The notes under the pieces were generated by a model, which had not been told where the DNA came from, did not search any database, and saw only the letters and a program-made list of their open reading frames with translations. A stretch of DNA of 64,000 nucleotides. Origin: Tolypothrix sp. PCC 7910 (GTDB lineage Bacteria > Cyanobacteriota > Cyanobacteriia > Cyanobacteriales > Nostocaceae). The stretch spans positions 248,001 to 312,000 of the forward strand of contig NZ_CP050440.1 in assembly GCF_011769525.1 (NCBI RefSeq), written 5' to 3'. How positions within the stretch are numbered: position 1 is the first letter of the stretch; every line of letters begins with the position of its first letter. This document shows positions 35,797 to 44,638 of this stretch, in pieces. A program made the position numbers and the translations under genes.

Positions 35797-36306
35797 TTAT
35801 TTTAATGGAAGTTGGTAATAAAGAATATTAAAAGTGCGTTGTTGACGCTGTTGAGGAACCTGCTGAACTAATTCAAATCCTCGGCGTTCGTATAACTGAC
35901 GTGCGATCGCATTACTTGGAAGATCTGAAGTATAAAGTTTGAGATCATTAGCACCATCATTCTTGGCTTGATTAATCGCAAAATCAACTAATTTAGCGCC
36001 AATCCCCTGTCCTCTAGCTTCAGGATTAACGCAAGTCCAACCTAGCCAGTAAGTTTCTGCATCTCCACGCTGGGTATATAGTCCTGTAACACCTAAAACA
36101 TCTGCTTGTGAATTAACTGCTACCCAATAACGACACCAACTAATACCTAAAAATCCCAATAATAACTTTGGTAAATAACCATGCATCAAACTCAATTTAA
36201 AAGCCCAGCTTGCCTTTTCCCACCATCTTTGATATTGAAATACCTTATTTGCCAAATCAATAGCGGCTGTCAGAGTTTCTTTTGATAAGGGTTGAATTTC
36301 AATCAT
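35797..36306 (-). CDS. GNAT family N-acetyltransferase (169 residues)
   Basis: GNAT fold with acetyl-CoA motif NPEARGQGIGAKLVDFAINQA (about residues 93-113; R/Q-x-x-G-x-G/A core) and a C-terminal NAIARQLYERRGFELV (about 132-147). The first 60 residues, with a Trp-rich amphipathic stretch WWEKASWAFKLSLMHGYLPKLL, may contact membrane or substrate. Substrate unknown. Confidence 0.88.
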   Translation of the reverse strand: MIEIQPLSKETLTAAIDLANKVFQYQRWWEKASWAFKLSLMHGYLPKLLLGFLGISWCRYWVAVNSQADVLGVTGLYTQRGDAETYWLGWTCVNPEARGQGIGAKLVDFAINQAKNDGANDLKLYTSDLPSNAIARQLYERRGFELVQQVPQQRQQRTFNILYYQLPLK

Positions 36307-36413
36307 AAATTATATAGGAATCAGGTTGAATTGCTGACATCAATTACTGATAAACATAAAAGCGAACTTTTTATCATTCTTCACTCCTTACCTCAATGTT
36401 ACCCCTCACAATC

Positions 36414-36680
36414 TCAACATCTTGTTTCTCTTGACAAGGTTCCATCAGCACGAGCAAAAAACTGAGCGCAAAGTTTGCCTTCATGGAGATTAATCAAATT
36501 AATAATTTCTTGAGGAGACTTGCTTAAAAAGTTATAAACATTTAATTGACAATAGTGACATTTTCGCACATCATTATCACCTTCCATATCTGCCCAACGT
36601 ACCTGACATGGTTCCTGAATAATGATTTCTACATTATCAAGAGACTTAACTGCTTTAAATCTCCTTTCTCTCTTGGACAT
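36414..36680 (-). CDS. Small four-cysteine protein of unknown function, 88 residues
   Basis: Carries a recognisable but uncharacterised pattern: C-Q-V-R-W-A-D-M, then RKCHYCQLNVYNFLSKSPQEIINLI, then LCAQFFARADG. The C-x2-C pair (about residues 41-44) plus the first and third cysteines could bind Zn or an FeS cluster. The same pattern is seen in many unannotated cyanobacterial and other bacterial proteins, to my knowledge without a function. Soluble, no signal peptide. Confidence 0.65.
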   Translation of the reverse strand: MSKRERRFKAVKSLDNVEIIIQEPCQVRWADMEGDNDVRKCHYCQLNVYNFLSKSPQEIINLINLHEGKLCAQFFARADGTLSRETRC

Positions 36681-36728
36681 ATTTAAATTTATCCCAACCG
36701 TATATTTCTTAATCTTATAAAATTCATA

Positions 36729-36780
36729 TTTGATTTTTGAAATTCATGTAGGATGCGTTAGCGATAGCGTAACGCATCTC
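36729..36780 (+). repeat. Dispersed TGCGTTAGC repeat, copy 2
   Basis: TTTGATTTTTGAAATTCATG then GTAGGATGCGTTAGCGATAG and GCGTAACGCATC, an inverted repeat. Same family as 7090-7160 and 39230-39306. Confidence 0.65.
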
Positions 36781-36905
36781 TTAGAATTACTCATTTCTTA
36801 ATTATTTCTTCAGTTTTGAAGCTGAAAATGGCTACCTAATTTCCGAATTTCCACCAATCTCGACTGTATCCTTGTCAAAGGTGATATTGACTAGCAGAAC
36901 GAGAT

Positions 36906-38384
36906 ATGGGAAAGATTAACGGCACAATGATGCAATATTTCCACTGGTACATCCCTAATGATGGGAACTTGTGGAGCAAAGTTGAAGCTTCAGCGCCAGA
37001 ATTAGCAGAAGCAGGTTTTACAGCCTTATGGTTACCACCCGCGTATAAAGGATTTGCTGGTGCATATGATGTGGGATACGGTGTTTACGACCTATTTGAT
37101 TTAGGTGAATTCGATCAAAAAGGCTCAGTAAGGACAAAATACGGTACACGTCAGCAATATCTTGATGCGGTTACATCTCTGCACACACATGGCTTGCAAG
37201 TTTATGCAGACGCAGTTTTAAATCATAAGATGGGTGGCGATCATACAGAAACACCAAAAGCCACGCCTTTTTCTCAAGACGATCGCCTCAATCCTAAAGG
37301 TGGGTTGCAAGAAATCAAGACCTACTCTCATTACAATTTCCCTGGTAGAAAAGGCAAATACTCTAACTTTGAGTGGCACTGGTGGCATTTTGACGCTGTT
37401 GATTATAACGAATATAACCAAGGCGATCGCAGCACAATTTATTTACTCGAAGGGAAAAATTTTGATGACTATGTAGCCTTAGAAAAAGGCAACTTTGCCT
37501 ACTTGATGGGCACCGATTTGGATTTCCAAAACGATTGGGTAAGAGGTGAAATCACTTACTGGGGTAAATGGTATCTTGACACCACAAAGGTAGATGGTTT
37601 CCGATTGGATGCGATCAAACATATTTCCTCATGGTTCTTTCCAGAATGGATCGATGAACTAGAACGCCATGCTGGAAAAGATTTATTTATTGTCGGGGAG
37701 TATTGGTATAACGATATAAATACTCTGCTTTGGTATGTTGATAAGGTTGGTGGTAAGATGTCAGTTTTTGACGTACCACTACATTACAACTTCCACCAAG
37801 CCAGTAAATCTGGAGGCAATTATGATATGCGCCGGATTTTAGATGGCACAATGATGCAGAAACGTCCTACCCATGCTGTCACATTTGTTGAGAATCATGA
37901 CTCTCAACCTTTACAAGCATTAGAATCTGTAGTTGAACCTTGGTTTAAACCGCTAGCATACGCGATTATTTTGCTCCGAGAAGAAGGTTATCCTTGCGTC
38001 TTTCATGCTGATTACTACGGCGCAGAATATGAAGATTGGGGAAGAGATGGCAATCGCTATAAAATTTTTATGCCCTCTCATCGTTGGATTATTGATAAGT
38101 TACTTTATGCACGTCAGCATCATGCTTATGGGCCACAATACAACTATTTTGATCATTGGAACACTATTGGCTGGACAAGATTAGGTGATGAAGATCATCC
38201 CAAAGCAATGGCTGTAATTATGAGTGATGGTACAGAAGGTAATAAATGGATGGAAGTTGGTAAACCAAATACTAAATTCATCGATTTAACAGAACATATC
38301 AAAGAACCTATATACACCAATGATTCAGGTTGGGCTGAATTCCGTTGCTTAGGTGGTTCAGTATCAGTTTGGGTACAAGAATAA
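36906..38384 (+). CDS. amyA: Cytoplasmic alpha-amylase (GH13_5-like)
   Basis: 492-residue glycoside hydrolase family 13 enzyme cutting alpha-1,4-glucans, likely glycogen or maltodextrin inside the cell since there is no signal peptide (MGKINGTMMQYFHWY start). The four GH13 regions are visible: DAVLNHK (about 102-108), GFRLDAIKHI (nucleophile Asp, about 232-241), GEYWYND (acid Glu, about 262-268) and FVENHDSQ (about 327-334, transition-state Asp). The length and the region-II AIKHI form match liquefying bacterial amylases. Isolated gene. Confidence 0.94.
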   Translation: MGKINGTMMQYFHWYIPNDGNLWSKVEASAPELAEAGFTALWLPPAYKGFAGAYDVGYGVYDLFDLGEFDQKGSVRTKYGTRQQYLDAVTSLHTHGLQVYADAVLNHKMGGDHTETPKATPFSQDDRLNPKGGLQEIKTYSHYNFPGRKGKYSNFEWHWWHFDAVDYNEYNQGDRSTIYLLEGKNFDDYVALEKGNFAYLMGTDLDFQNDWVRGEITYWGKWYLDTTKVDGFRLDAIKHISSWFFPEWIDELERHAGKDLFIVGEYWYNDINTLLWYVDKVGGKMSVFDVPLHYNFHQASKSGGNYDMRRILDGTMMQKRPTHAVTFVENHDSQPLQALESVVEPWFKPLAYAIILLREEGYPCVFHADYYGAEYEDWGRDGNRYKIFMPSHRWIIDKLLYARQHHAYGPQYNYFDHWNTIGWTRLGDEDHPKAMAVIMSDGTEGNKWMEVGKPNTKFIDLTEHIKEPIYTNDSGWAEFRCLGGSVSVWVQE

Positions 38385-38449
38385 ATCTAACTAACTCATA
38401 TCTTGCGAAAATTTGGAGATGAATGTCTAAAAATTAGCTGCTTAGATTC

Positions 38450-38594
38450 AGGACTTACGCAACTGGCACAGTGATCCTCTGGGATAAGAGTCAAGAGTCA
38501 AGAGTCAAGGGTCAAAAATTTAGGTTTTTTGGACTCTTGACATTTGACCCTGGACAAACCCAAACGAAAAAAATATGACACTTGCGTAAGTCCT
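38450..38594. mobile_element. 145-bp MITE-like element with 13-bp terminal inverted repeats
   Basis: AGGACTTACGCAA at 38450-38462 and TTGCGTAAGTCCT at 38582-38594 are exact inverted ends. Inside, GAGTCAAGAGTCAAG tandem units face GGACTCTTGAC, which could fold into a long hairpin. No ORF of its own. A minus-strand frame crossing it is spurious. Confidence 0.65.
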
Positions 38595-38687
38595 AAGATT
38601 CCAAATAACCCGTTTTTAAGGTAAATTGTTTCACTAGCGTGAAATGATTTACCTTTTTTAAATAAGGCACAAGTGGCAAGCTTTAAG

Positions 38688-39167
38688 ATGAAAAAACTAT
38701 CTCTGATTCTCCCTTTAGCTATTTTAACTTTTGGTAGCATAGCTGTTAAAAGCCAAGACACATCACCAAATACTTACACTCAATCTGTCACCCGTGAAGT
38801 TTTAGCTAATGGTTATCCGACTCAAGATAAAAAGCAAATTCTTGAACTTGTACGTTACACAATTGCACCCAAAACAAAACTTCCGATTCATATCCATCCG
38901 GGAATGCAAATTGAACTAGTAGAGTCAGGAACTTTAACTTATACTGTTGTGGATGGAGAAGCTAAAATCACGAAAGCTAATGGTACAGAAGTGATTCTCA
39001 AAAAAGGGAACACTATAGATATTACAGTAGGTGATGCTTTGGTTGAACCTGGTGGTATGGTTCATTATGGAGAAAACAAAACAAATAGTCCGGTTATTCT
39101 GCTGTCAGCTTCTTTATTTGATGCAAAGCAGCCGAAATCTATTTTAATCAATCCTCAAAATAAATAA
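38688..39167 (+). CDS. Exported cupin-domain protein
   Basis: 159 residues. ATG 38688 begins a signal peptide (KKLSLILPLAILTFGSIAV, cleavage likely near residue 20-25). A single cupin barrel follows, with PIHIHPGMQIELVESG (about 70-85; H-x-H plus downstream Glu are metal ligands) and GGMVHYGEN (second cupin motif His, about 124-132). It probably binds a metal and acts in the periplasm. The reaction is unknown. Confidence 0.85.
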   Translation: MKKLSLILPLAILTFGSIAVKSQDTSPNTYTQSVTREVLANGYPTQDKKQILELVRYTIAPKTKLPIHIHPGMQIELVESGTLTYTVVDGEAKITKANGTEVILKKGNTIDITVGDALVEPGGMVHYGENKTNSPVILLSASLFDAKQPKSILINPQNK

Positions 39168-39229
39168 TATTATAGGACTCCGCTTTGGTTTCTGGAATTA
39201 TTTGTATAAGGAGGGAACAGTAACGCACG

Positions 39230-39306
39230 AAAAGCTTTACAAATGGTGCGTTATGCTATCGCTAAAGCAACCCAGATAAATTTCAAAAATTAAATATGAT
39301 TTCTAT
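39230..39306 (-). repeat. Dispersed TGCGTTAGC repeat, copy 3 (inverted)
   Basis: On the minus strand it reads ATTTTTGAAATTTATCTGGG and then a TGC-TTAGCGATAGC-type core, matching copies at 7090-7160 and 36729-36780 with drift. Confidence 0.5.
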
Positions 39307-39359
39307 AATAGCGTAAATAATTAAAGGCTTTTTATCACAAAAAACTATCTTGTTTACTA

Positions 39360-39674
39360 ATGCCAAAATTCAGTAAAATCCAAAATATAATTTCTGGATT
39401 TTTTCTCCTCTTGTTATTTCATATAGCAGCCGCTATTTTAATACTTGGGATTGCTGCTCTTACACAAAGTAATTATAATCTATCTTTAAGTATTATAGTT
39501 TACGGAATATATGGCTTTTCACTCTGGCAGCTTATATATGCTATTCCACTTTGTTTATGGTTGAAGCATCAAGGTAAAATTTATTTCATGCAAGGAGTAA
39601 TTCTTGCTGGAGTTATGACTTTTTTAGTTCATATTGGATATTTTTTATTGATATTTGGCTTTATAATTCGTTGA
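39360..39674 (+). CDS. Small membrane protein, 104 residues
   Basis: Three hydrophobic segments (about 10-35, 43-66 and 78-104) with few charged residues and an N-terminal MPKFSKIQNIISG. No known motif. AT-rich and without a strong ribosome site (preceded by CTTGTTTACTA), so the start is uncertain. Probably an inner-membrane protein of unknown function. Confidence 0.55.
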   Translation: MPKFSKIQNIISGFFLLLLFHIAAAILILGIAALTQSNYNLSLSIIVYGIYGFSLWQLIYAIPLCLWLKHQGKIYFMQGVILAGVMTFLVHIGYFLLIFGFIIR

Positions 39675-40209
39675 TTATACTTTTTAATATCTGATTATGA
39701 TAAAAAATCAAACCGAAAATCATTATCTTGATACGCTATCTCTTCTAGAGCTTGCTTAAAAGTAGATAATCCTGTCATTTGGAGTCTGCGATCGCAGGCT
39801 TATCTGCTTGCTTCAACTAAAGGTAGAGTATTTGAAAATTGAAACCTATATCGATATTGTAACTAACAGAGTAGAGGAAAATTACTAATCTTTAATACAG
39901 TAATATCCGCTCATTGAGAATGAGAATATCTCGACTCTGATTTTAGAATAGAGTTATGCGAACTAAACCTATCACCAGATATTTTAGAAAAATCTTGTTA
40001 AAACACCAGCAAATAGCATAATAGAAAATTTCGCTACAGTTTCATACTGCTAGGAGTAGCACAAATTACTAAAGAATTAAAGATAAATATTCTTGTTCTG
40101 CCTCCTGCCCCCTGCCTTCTGCCTCAAAACCAGTCAATTTGTACCTCATGCACTTGAAATAAGCTGTATCAATCACAAGAGATAACGCACAAAGATTTTG
40201 CACAATACT
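39675..40209. other. 535-bp region without a clear gene
   Basis: AT-rich with one HIP1 site at about 39789. A minus-strand frame of 27 codons (about 39695-39778; MTGLSTFKQALEEIAYQDND) is too short and unsupported. CTGCCTCCTGCCCCCTGCCTTCTG heptamer-like repeats occur near 40098-40125. Nothing else is recognised. Confidence 0.5.
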
Positions 40210-41268
40210 ATGACAGACCTCATATCAAAAGCAGACTCATCAATACAAGCAGCAAAGTTGTGGATGCCTGAACAAGTGATGTTTACTTCTGCTGCTTTAA
40301 ATGAACCTTGGGGACAGAAAATTTTTGAGCGTGTGCAGTCTCTTAACTTGCCTATAAAAGAGTTAACTGGTAATCGCTTAACTGGCTTGCGTGGAGAAAA
40401 TGAACGCGAGACTTACAATATTGCCAAGCGTACCCTTGCGGTTGTTACTGCACCACCTAGCCAATTTAAGCTGAGTCCGATCCCACCATCTGCTGATTGG
40501 CAATTTCACATTGCTGAGGGTTGTCCAGCACATTGTCAATATTGTTATTTGGCAGGTAGTTTATCAGGCCCGCCTGTAATTCGCACTTATGCGAACTTAC
40601 CACAAATATTAGAGAATTTAAGTAATTACGAAAAACCAGAAAAACTCACAACTTATGAGGTTAGTTGCTATACTGACCCCCTAGGTATTGAGCATTTAAC
40701 AGGTAGCTTGGCTGAATGTATTCGTTACTTTGGTACTCGTAGCAATGCAAATTTACGCTGGGTATCAAAGTTTGACGCGGTAGATAGCTTACTAAATTTA
40801 CCTCACAATGGTCGCACTCAATGCCGAATGAGCGTCAATGCGGCACCGATTTCGGGTAGGTTTGAAGGTGGTACGGCATCTGTAGCATCACGCCTGAAAG
40901 CTTTGCGAAAGTTAGCTGACAGCGGCTATCAGGTAGGATTGGTAATTGCGCCAATTATGCCTATAGATGATTGGCAGATACACTACAGTCGCTTATTTGA
41001 CTTGATTAGCGAAGCACTAGATTACAAGTGTGCATTGACTTTTGAGCTAATTTCTCATCGCTTTACACCAGGCTCAAAGGAAGTTTTGCAAAGTTGGTAT
41101 CCGCAATCCAAATTAGACATGGATGAGGAAAAACGCCGGATCAAGCGTAATAAGTTTGGTGGGATTAAGTATGTTTATGATGCTGACACAACCAACTCTA
41201 TGAAACGCTTTTTTGAGGCAGAAATTCAAAATCGCTTCCCAAATGCGAATATTTTATATTGGACATAA
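40210..41268 (+). CDS. Spore photoproduct lyase-like radical SAM protein
   Basis: 352 residues. The radical SAM cluster motif is C-P-A-H-C-Q-Y-C (about residues 108-115, C-x3-C-x2-C), followed by YLAGSL. Segments HIAEGCPAHCQYCYLAG, RWVSKFDAVDSLLNLPHNG and TFELISHRFTPGSKEVL fit the spore photoproduct lyase family, which repairs 5-thyminyl-5,6-dihydrothymine in spores of Bacillus. This organism does not make endospores, so the substrate is uncertain. The Cys near the C-terminus used by true lyases (C141 in Bacillus) is not clearly placed here. ATG 40210 is preferred over TTG 40198. Confidence 0.8.
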   Translation: MTDLISKADSSIQAAKLWMPEQVMFTSAALNEPWGQKIFERVQSLNLPIKELTGNRLTGLRGENERETYNIAKRTLAVVTAPPSQFKLSPIPPSADWQFHIAEGCPAHCQYCYLAGSLSGPPVIRTYANLPQILENLSNYEKPEKLTTYEVSCYTDPLGIEHLTGSLAECIRYFGTRSNANLRWVSKFDAVDSLLNLPHNGRTQCRMSVNAAPISGRFEGGTASVASRLKALRKLADSGYQVGLVIAPIMPIDDWQIHYSRLFDLISEALDYKCALTFELISHRFTPGSKEVLQSWYPQSKLDMDEEKRRIKRNKFGGIKYVYDADTTNSMKRFFEAEIQNRFPNANILYWT

Positions 41269-41305
41269 TTGAGTCCAATTGTTGTCCTTTTCAAAGGATA
41301 TCAGT

Positions 41306-41695
41306 TCACGTAGGATGCGTTATAGAATTTACATTACTTGAATGTCCAACTTGTATATATACATTTGCTAAAAAATCAGGATCAATAATTGGTAGCCCAT
41401 TAGTTTGTGCATCAGTATTTCTTGTAACCATAAGTACTGGCTGATCTTGGTAAATGATAATAGGGGGATATAAGCAGTAAGGATTGTAAGGGCTGTACAT
41501 GCCAAATTGACCACCATACATCCCAAAAGGACTAAAGATGCTGTACATACCAAATTGACCGCCATATATACCGAAAGAATTTGCGATTGAGTTTGAGTCA
41601 TATCGGGCATTTGATAATACTCCCAAGAATTGACCATCACCAGCCCATATTTGACCTACACCATTAATAGAAATTAGAAATTCTATGATTGTCAT
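41306..41695 (-). CDS. Gly/Tyr-repeat protein, unknown function (129 residues)
   Basis: N-terminal ISINGVGQIWAGDGQFLGVL, then two repeats of the form FG-I/M-YGGQFGMYS (about residues 40-66), an SPYNPYC turn, and a PVLMVTRNT plus GLPIIDPDFL tail. Similar cyanobacterial proteins with YGxYGSxY repeats are widespread but, to my knowledge, not studied. Soluble, perhaps a beta-arch or self-associating protein. Convergent with the radical SAM gene. Confidence 0.65.
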   Translation of the reverse strand: MTIIEFLISINGVGQIWAGDGQFLGVLSNARYDSNSIANSFGIYGGQFGMYSIFSPFGMYGGQFGMYSPYNPYCLYPPIIIYQDQPVLMVTRNTDAQTNGLPIIDPDFLANVYIQVGHSSNVNSITHPT

Positions 41696-41904
41696 ATTTG
41701 GGAAAATACTTTTTCTCTAGCTTCACACGCAGTATTTCATGTTACCTCGGTAATAATAACGAATTTATAAGCGCTTAATTGAATCTCGTTATAGGAAAAT
41801 ATTGGTAAAACTTTTACTTAAATATGTAGCAAAAAAAAGCTTGTCTAAAAACAAGCTAGATAGGTATTACTAAGATACCCATACTATTTTCTCAGTAGAG
41901 AAAC

Positions 41905-42078
41905 TTAGCGAACTAATCCGTAATAAGCGGTGGCTGCTGCCAGAATAATAAATAAAATGCCTAAGACAAGGCTAAGGGAAAATTCAACCGAAGTCTTTTG
42001 ATTAAGTTCTTTTTTGCTTTCACCGCTTTGAGAATTAGTTGATGCAATATTTTGGGTATTTGTTTTGTCAGTAGTCAT
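41905..42078 (-). CDS. Single-helix membrane miniprotein, 57 residues
   Basis: ATG 42078 to TAA 41905. Hydrophilic N-terminus (about 1-30, Thr/Asn/Ser/Gln-rich), then one membrane helix (about 31-54, VEFSLSLVLGILFIILAAATAYYG) ending LVR. Clean coding frame, with composition like small thylakoid or accessory subunits. I cannot match it to a named photosynthesis subunit. Located between the repeat protein and the desaturase on the same strand. Confidence 0.6.
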   Translation of the reverse strand: MTTDKTNTQNIASTNSQSGESKKELNQKTSVEFSLSLVLGILFIILAAATAYYGLVR

Positions 42079-42174
42079 GGTTCTGATGATTTACGCTTAC
42101 TTATTTCTAAGTTTGCTGTCAGATTCAGAAACTTCATCTTGCTTGGGGACTACTAAAAAAGTTATAGAAAAGAT

Positions 42175-43146
42175 TTAGCAAGGTAACTTTCCTAAGTTCG
42201 CCAGAATATATCGGTTGACTTTGATATAACCTGAGTCAATATGAGTAAAATGGGAACTCAACATGGGATATGCTTGGGGCATAGCATGGAATGGAATTGA
42301 TGGATATAAATGATGTACTGCATGAAGTGGCATATTCCACATTAAAAACTGCACAGGCCAGAGTGTAAAGGTGATGCGCGTGTTGGTTAGCAAGTTAGCG
42401 TCAAGGGTGCAGCCTGTATGTTCTCCTAATAAAATAAAACGCAGAAGCGGTTGACCGACAATTAGGGGTAGCAGCCAATACATGAAAAACCAAGGTTTCC
42501 CGACTGCAAATGAAACTGCGATCGCACCTGCATAAACTGCTAATTGTAATCTGGTAGAACGAATCACCTCAGCTTTTGCTGTATCTGGAATAAAGGGGCA
42601 ATTATCCAGTTTTCCAAGTGCAGCACAATAATGTCCTTGGATTTTATCTAACCACCAAGGTAAACCGCTAAGTAACAAAAAGTATTCACCCAGGTTGCGC
42701 GGTGTGAGATCCGTTAATTCTGGATCTTTCCCAGGAACGCGAGTATAACGGTGATGCCATTTGTGATAGCGACGATAAAATGTGCTGTTGTAAAACGAGA
42801 GTACACCTGCAAACCAAGCAACAATGTCATTTAAGCGATTGTTTGCAAAAGCAGTTCTATGTCCAGCTTCGTGCATCGGTGCAAACATACAAGCTAGACT
42901 AAAGCCATAAATTATCAATGCAGGGATGGCTAAGGGCCAATTACCAAAGTTAGTAGCCCAAATATAGCCACTACAGCCAATAATCGCTAAATGTCCTATT
43001 AGTTGCACTAACCCTTTAAAGTTAGAGCGTTCATTTAAAATGCTTAATTCTTCAACACTGAGAATTTGCTGCGGATTTTGATGTTGCTCAATTTTTTCAT
43101 CCCATAATTCAGTTTGAGTAATTATCTCACTTGACATAGTTAACAC
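42175..43146 (-). CDS. Membrane fatty acid desaturase family protein
   Basis: 323-residue di-iron membrane enzyme. Histidine boxes are visible as HEAGHR (about residues 92-97), HKWHHR (about 127-132) and HAVHH (about 277-281), with a further GEHTG near 240. Four hydrophobic helices flank them. Members introduce double bonds or hydroxyl groups into acyl lipids or carotenoids using ferredoxin. Which substrate applies is not clear: the spacing fits acyl desaturases, and carotenoid ketolase or hydroxylase relatives cannot be excluded. The start may be ATG 43146 or the ATG three codons in. Confidence 0.85.
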   Translation of the reverse strand: MLTMSSEIITQTELWDEKIEQHQNPQQILSVEELSILNERSNFKGLVQLIGHLAIIGCSGYIWATNFGNWPLAIPALIIYGFSLACMFAPMHEAGHRTAFANNRLNDIVAWFAGVLSFYNSTFYRRYHKWHHRYTRVPGKDPELTDLTPRNLGEYFLLLSGLPWWLDKIQGHYCAALGKLDNCPFIPDTAKAEVIRSTRLQLAVYAGAIAVSFAVGKPWFFMYWLLPLIVGQPLLRFILLGEHTGCTLDANLLTNTRITFTLWPVQFLMWNMPLHAVHHLYPSIPFHAMPQAYPMLSSHFTHIDSGYIKVNRYILANLGKLPC

Positions 43147-43639
43147 TCCACATCATCTCAATTGTGTGATTCAAGTATTCTTTGTTAGGGCTTAGGCAAA
43201 AAACAGCAAGCAAGCTCTACAATTCAGTAATGTCTTGTAGATTCAGGGCTATAATTTAATACATCATTCACCAGTTAGGTGTAAAGCATTTTAGGGAAAA
43301 ATAACTGGGCTTTTAGTTACATAGCACACAGATTTTTAAATAATATTTACGTAAGCCCAAGGAAATGCGATCGCATCAATTCAGCTACATCGCTAGAGGA
43401 TATATTGTGCCTCTACGATGAGCAATACCTGACTCAGTTATAATCTGCTGTAAGTTACATCAAAGCGCGCAGTAGTCATCAAATTTGTTTTTTCTCTCTG
43501 TGCCTCTGTGGTTAAATAATTTTTAAACCGCAGAGACGCAGAGAACACAGAGAAACGAGGTTCTTGCCCTTAGTTTCTCAGCTAGTAAATTCTGTGCCAC
43601 TATGTTGCATACATTACTTATAAATTTAATGTAGAAAGT
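43147..43639. other. 493-bp divergent intergenic region
   Basis: No ORF with support. It contains an imperfect palindrome at 43495-43544 (TCTCTG-x3-CTCTG facing CAGAG-x3-CAGAGA), one HIP1 site, and presumably the promoters of the desaturase (-) and the binding-protein gene (+). Confidence 0.5.
43495..43544. repeat. Imperfect palindrome (CTCTGTG/CAGAGAC type)
   Basis: Arms TCTCTGTGCCTCTGTGGTT and AACCGCAGAGACGCAGAGA with a few mismatches and an AT-rich loop. A common dispersed hairpin type in cyanobacteria. Confidence 0.6.
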
Positions 43640-44638
43640 ATGACAACACGGTTCAGCAAAGCTAAAAAGCTGCGGCGATGGATATTAGGGTTGATGGCGC
43701 TAATTTGTGCGATCGCACTGACAAATTGCGTGACACCCACCCCCAAACTGCCATTGCTACGGATTGGCACGAATATGTGGCCGGGATATGAAACTCTTTA
43801 TTTGGCGCGTCATTTGGGTTACTACAAAGATACACCCATCCGCTTGGTTGATTATCCATCGGGAACAGAGGAAGTCAGGGCATACCGCAACCACGAGATT
43901 GAAGGCGCAGGATTATCTATCGATCAGGCAATGCTACTGGCTGCAACTCAAAAAAATCTGCGGATTATTGCGGTGATGGATGTTTCTAATGGTGGGGATG
44001 TGATTCTGGGTAAACCAGAGATTGCTGATATCAAGGCTTTAAAAGGAAAGCGAGTTGGTGTGGAATCTACAGCTTTAGGCGCTTTCTTCATCGCTAGGGC
44101 GCTGGAAAAAAATGGATTATCGCCCAAGGATGTAAAAATTGTATCCTTGGATTTTTCCCAGCATGAGCGAGCTTTTAAAGAAGACAAAGTTGATGCAATT
44201 GTGACATTTGGGTTGCCACGCTTCAAATTACTGGCAGCAGGTGCCAAACTTTTATTTGATAGTAGCCAGATTCCCGGTGAAATTGTTGATACTCTAGTTG
44301 TCAGTAAAGATGCGATCGCTAATAACTCTGTGACAATTCAAACTCTGGTGAACGAACGTTTCCGCGCTTTGGATTACTTGAACAACAATCCGGAGGCGGC
44401 TGCGGCTTTAATCGCCCCACGCACCGGAGTTACTCCTAAGCAAATCCTTGATGCTTTTAAAGGAATGCACCAACCTAACCTCGAAGAAAATCAAAGATTG
44501 CTCAATCAAACCGATCCTGCTTTAGTTAACGGGATGAAAGGACTTGTCAAAGTCATGGTAGAACACAAATTAATTCCCGCAGCAATTGACCCTATTAGCA
44601 TTATTGACGATCGCTTTGTCAAAAACGCTAAACTCTAG
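43640..44638 (+). CDS. Orphan solute-binding lipoprotein (NitT/TauT, SsuA/ThiY-like)
   Basis: 332 residues. Signal peptide with a basic N-terminus and hydrophobic core, then a probable lipobox ALTNC (Cys about 30). The type 2 periplasmic-binding fold follows, with IGTNMWPGYETLYLARHLGYY (about 43-63), GAGLSIDQAMLLA (about 92-104) and LKGKRVGVESTALGAF (about 134-149). No permease or ATPase gene is adjacent. Instead a hybrid sensor kinase follows 200 bp downstream on the same strand. Its ligand could be nitrate, taurine, thiamine precursor or another anion. Confidence 0.85.
   Translation: MTTRFSKAKKLRRWILGLMALICAIALTNCVTPTPKLPLLRIGTNMWPGYETLYLARHLGYYKDTPIRLVDYPSGTEEVRAYRNHEIEGAGLSIDQAMLLAATQKNLRIIAVMDVSNGGDVILGKPEIADIKALKGKRVGVESTALGAFFIARALEKNGLSPKDVKIVSLDFSQHERAFKEDKVDAIVTFGLPRFKLLAAGAKLLFDSSQIPGEIVDTLVVSKDAIANNSVTIQTLVNERFRALDYLNNNPEAAAALIAPRTGVTPKQILDAFKGMHQPNLEENQRLLNQTDPALVNGMKGLVKVMVEHKLIPAAIDPISIIDDRFVKNAKL

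Noticed and set aside
38498-38761. Minus-strand 87-codon ORF
   Set aside because: Covers the 145-bp repeat element and runs antisense to the cupin gene start.
39695-39778. 27-codon minus-strand frame (MTGLSTFKQALEE)
   Set aside because: Too short, with no ribosome site; possibly a remnant of a lost gene, but this cannot be supported.
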